A stretch of DNA of 7,441 nucleotides from contig JAJRSN010000080.1 of the NCBI GenBank assembly GCA_024278715.1, positions 1 to 7,441 of the forward strand, given 5' to 3'. The notes under the pieces are model-generated. The model worked only from the letters and a program-made list of their open reading frames with translations, was not told where the DNA came from and did no database searches. This document shows positions 6,685-7,441 of the stretch, one piece after another. Numbering within the stretch: the stretch's first letter is position 1; every line of letters begins with the position of its first letter. The position numbers and the translations under genes are program-made. This DNA is from Calditrichota bacterium (GTDB lineage Bacteria; Calditrichota; Calditrichia; Calditrichales; Calditrichaceae).

Positions 6685-7440
6685 TCACTCTCTCGAAACA
6701 AGGCGTTCCATTTCGACATCTTCAATATCAAAATTGGCATAAACATTCTGGACATCGTCATGTTCGTCAAGGGCTTCCAAAAGTTTCAGCATCTGCTCCG
6801 CTGTTTTGCCCTCAATTTTAATCGTATTTTGCGGAACCATGGTCAATTCGGCGCTGTCCATGGCAATGCCCTTTTCTTCGAAGGCATTGCGCACTTTGTG
6901 GAAATCCTCAAATCCGGTATAAATTTCATACATATCGTCGGCAATCTGCATATCTTCCGCGCCGCTCTCCAGAGCAATTTCCAGTAAATCTTCTTCTGTG
7001 TATTGATCTTTGGGCACACGGATTAAACCTTTGCGTTCAAAAATCCAGGCGACACTTCCGTTTTCACCCAAATTTCCGCCGTACTTGCTGAAAAGATGAC
7101 GCATTTCGGCGACGGTACGATTTTTATTATCCGTCACCGCTTCAACAAAAACGGCAACTCCGCCCGGACCATAACCTTCGTAAGCAACATCTTCGTAAAC
7201 AACGCCCGGCAGTTCACCGGTTCCCTTTTTAATGGCATTGTCAATATTCTTGGCAGGCATGTTCGCCGCCTTGGCTGCGGCAACCGCCACACGTAAACGG
7301 GGATTGGTTTCGGGATCTCCGCCTCCCATACGAGCAGCTACCGTGATTTCCTTAATCAATTTCGTAAAAATTCGACCGCGTTGCGCATCAACTTTTGCTT
7401 TTTTGTGCTTAATAGAGTGCCATTTGGAATGACCGGACAT
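6685..7440 (-). CDS. yebC: YebC/TACO1 family protein
   Basis: Cytoplasmic protein of 251 residues, close to E. coli YebC (246). Long annotated as a DNA-binding transcriptional regulator (PmpR in Pseudomonas), the family also includes the mitochondrial translational activator TACO1, and recent work connects bacterial members to relief of ribosome stalling; which role applies here is not decided by sequence. The N-terminus [20 protein letters not shown] is the family hallmark, followed by [29 protein letters not shown] (46-62), [19 protein letters not shown] (86-104) and [19 protein letters not shown]. The acidic C-terminal domain ends in VSRE. The gene is complete: its ATG is one base from the right edge, so the ribosome site and any operon promoter lie outside. 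yebC directly upstream of ruvC is a common bacterial arrangement. Confidence 0.97.
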   Translation of the reverse strand: MSGHSKWHSIKHKKAKVDAQRGRIFTKLIKEITVAARMGGGDPETNPRLRVAVAAAKAANMPAKNIDNAIKKGTGELPGVVYEDVAYEGYGPGGVAVFVEAVTDNKNRTVAEMRHLFSKYGGNLGENGSVAWIFERKGLIRVPKDQYTEEDLLEIALESGAEDMQIADDMYEIYTGFEDFHKVRNAFEEKGIAMDSAELTMVPQNTIKIEGKTAEQMLKLLEALDEHDDVQNVYANFDIEDVEMERLVSRE

Positions 7441-7441
7441 A

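Noticed and set aside
6863..6890. An 8-base inverted repeat (GCAATGCC / GGCATTGC) with a 12-base spacer in yebC
   Set aside because: A match of this length is expected by chance in a window of this size, and it lies inside a conserved coding region.

Overview
The window is bacterial and is coding almost end to end. Nine genes all lie on the minus strand, so transcription runs from high to low coordinates: yebC, ruvC, ruvA, ruvB, queA, a degenerate ispF homologue, a DedA-family membrane protein gene, gltX and ddl. Gaps between neighbours are only 6 to 23 bases and gltX/ddl overlap in an ATGA. No internal promoter or terminator is visible, and the layout fits one long operon whose promoter lies beyond the right edge. 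No stretch above 300 bases lacks a gene. I see no rRNA, tRNA, CRISPR array, insertion sequence or phage gene.

From the right, yebC (a ribosome-associated or regulatory protein) leads into a complete Holliday-junction set: RuvC resolvase, RuvA junction-binding protein and RuvB motor. queA then makes the queuosine precursor epoxyqueuosine in tRNA. The next gene is the unusual one: a 132-residue protein that aligns by eye over its whole length to IspF (MECDP synthase of the isoprenoid MEP pathway) but has lost all three metal ligands, the HSDGD motif and the nucleotide-binding threonine segment. It looks like a maintained non-catalytic IspF relative. Near the start of its gene is a 40-base nested inverted repeat. 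After it come the DedA protein (likely lipid-carrier transport), glutamyl-tRNA synthetase, and D-alanine-D-alanine ligase, whose 3' end runs off the left edge.

The yebC-ruvCAB-queA order is widespread in bacteria and does not by itself fix the phylum. Ddl implies a peptidoglycan cell wall and QueA implies de novo queuosine synthesis. The moderate G+C, TTG starts and mixed-quality Shine-Dalgarno sites would fit a member of the FCB group such as Calditrichota, but this is a weak guess. Apart from translational coupling, the genes share broad housekeeping themes (DNA repair, tRNA and translation, cell envelope) rather than one pathway. DedA and Ddl may both serve peptidoglycan synthesis.
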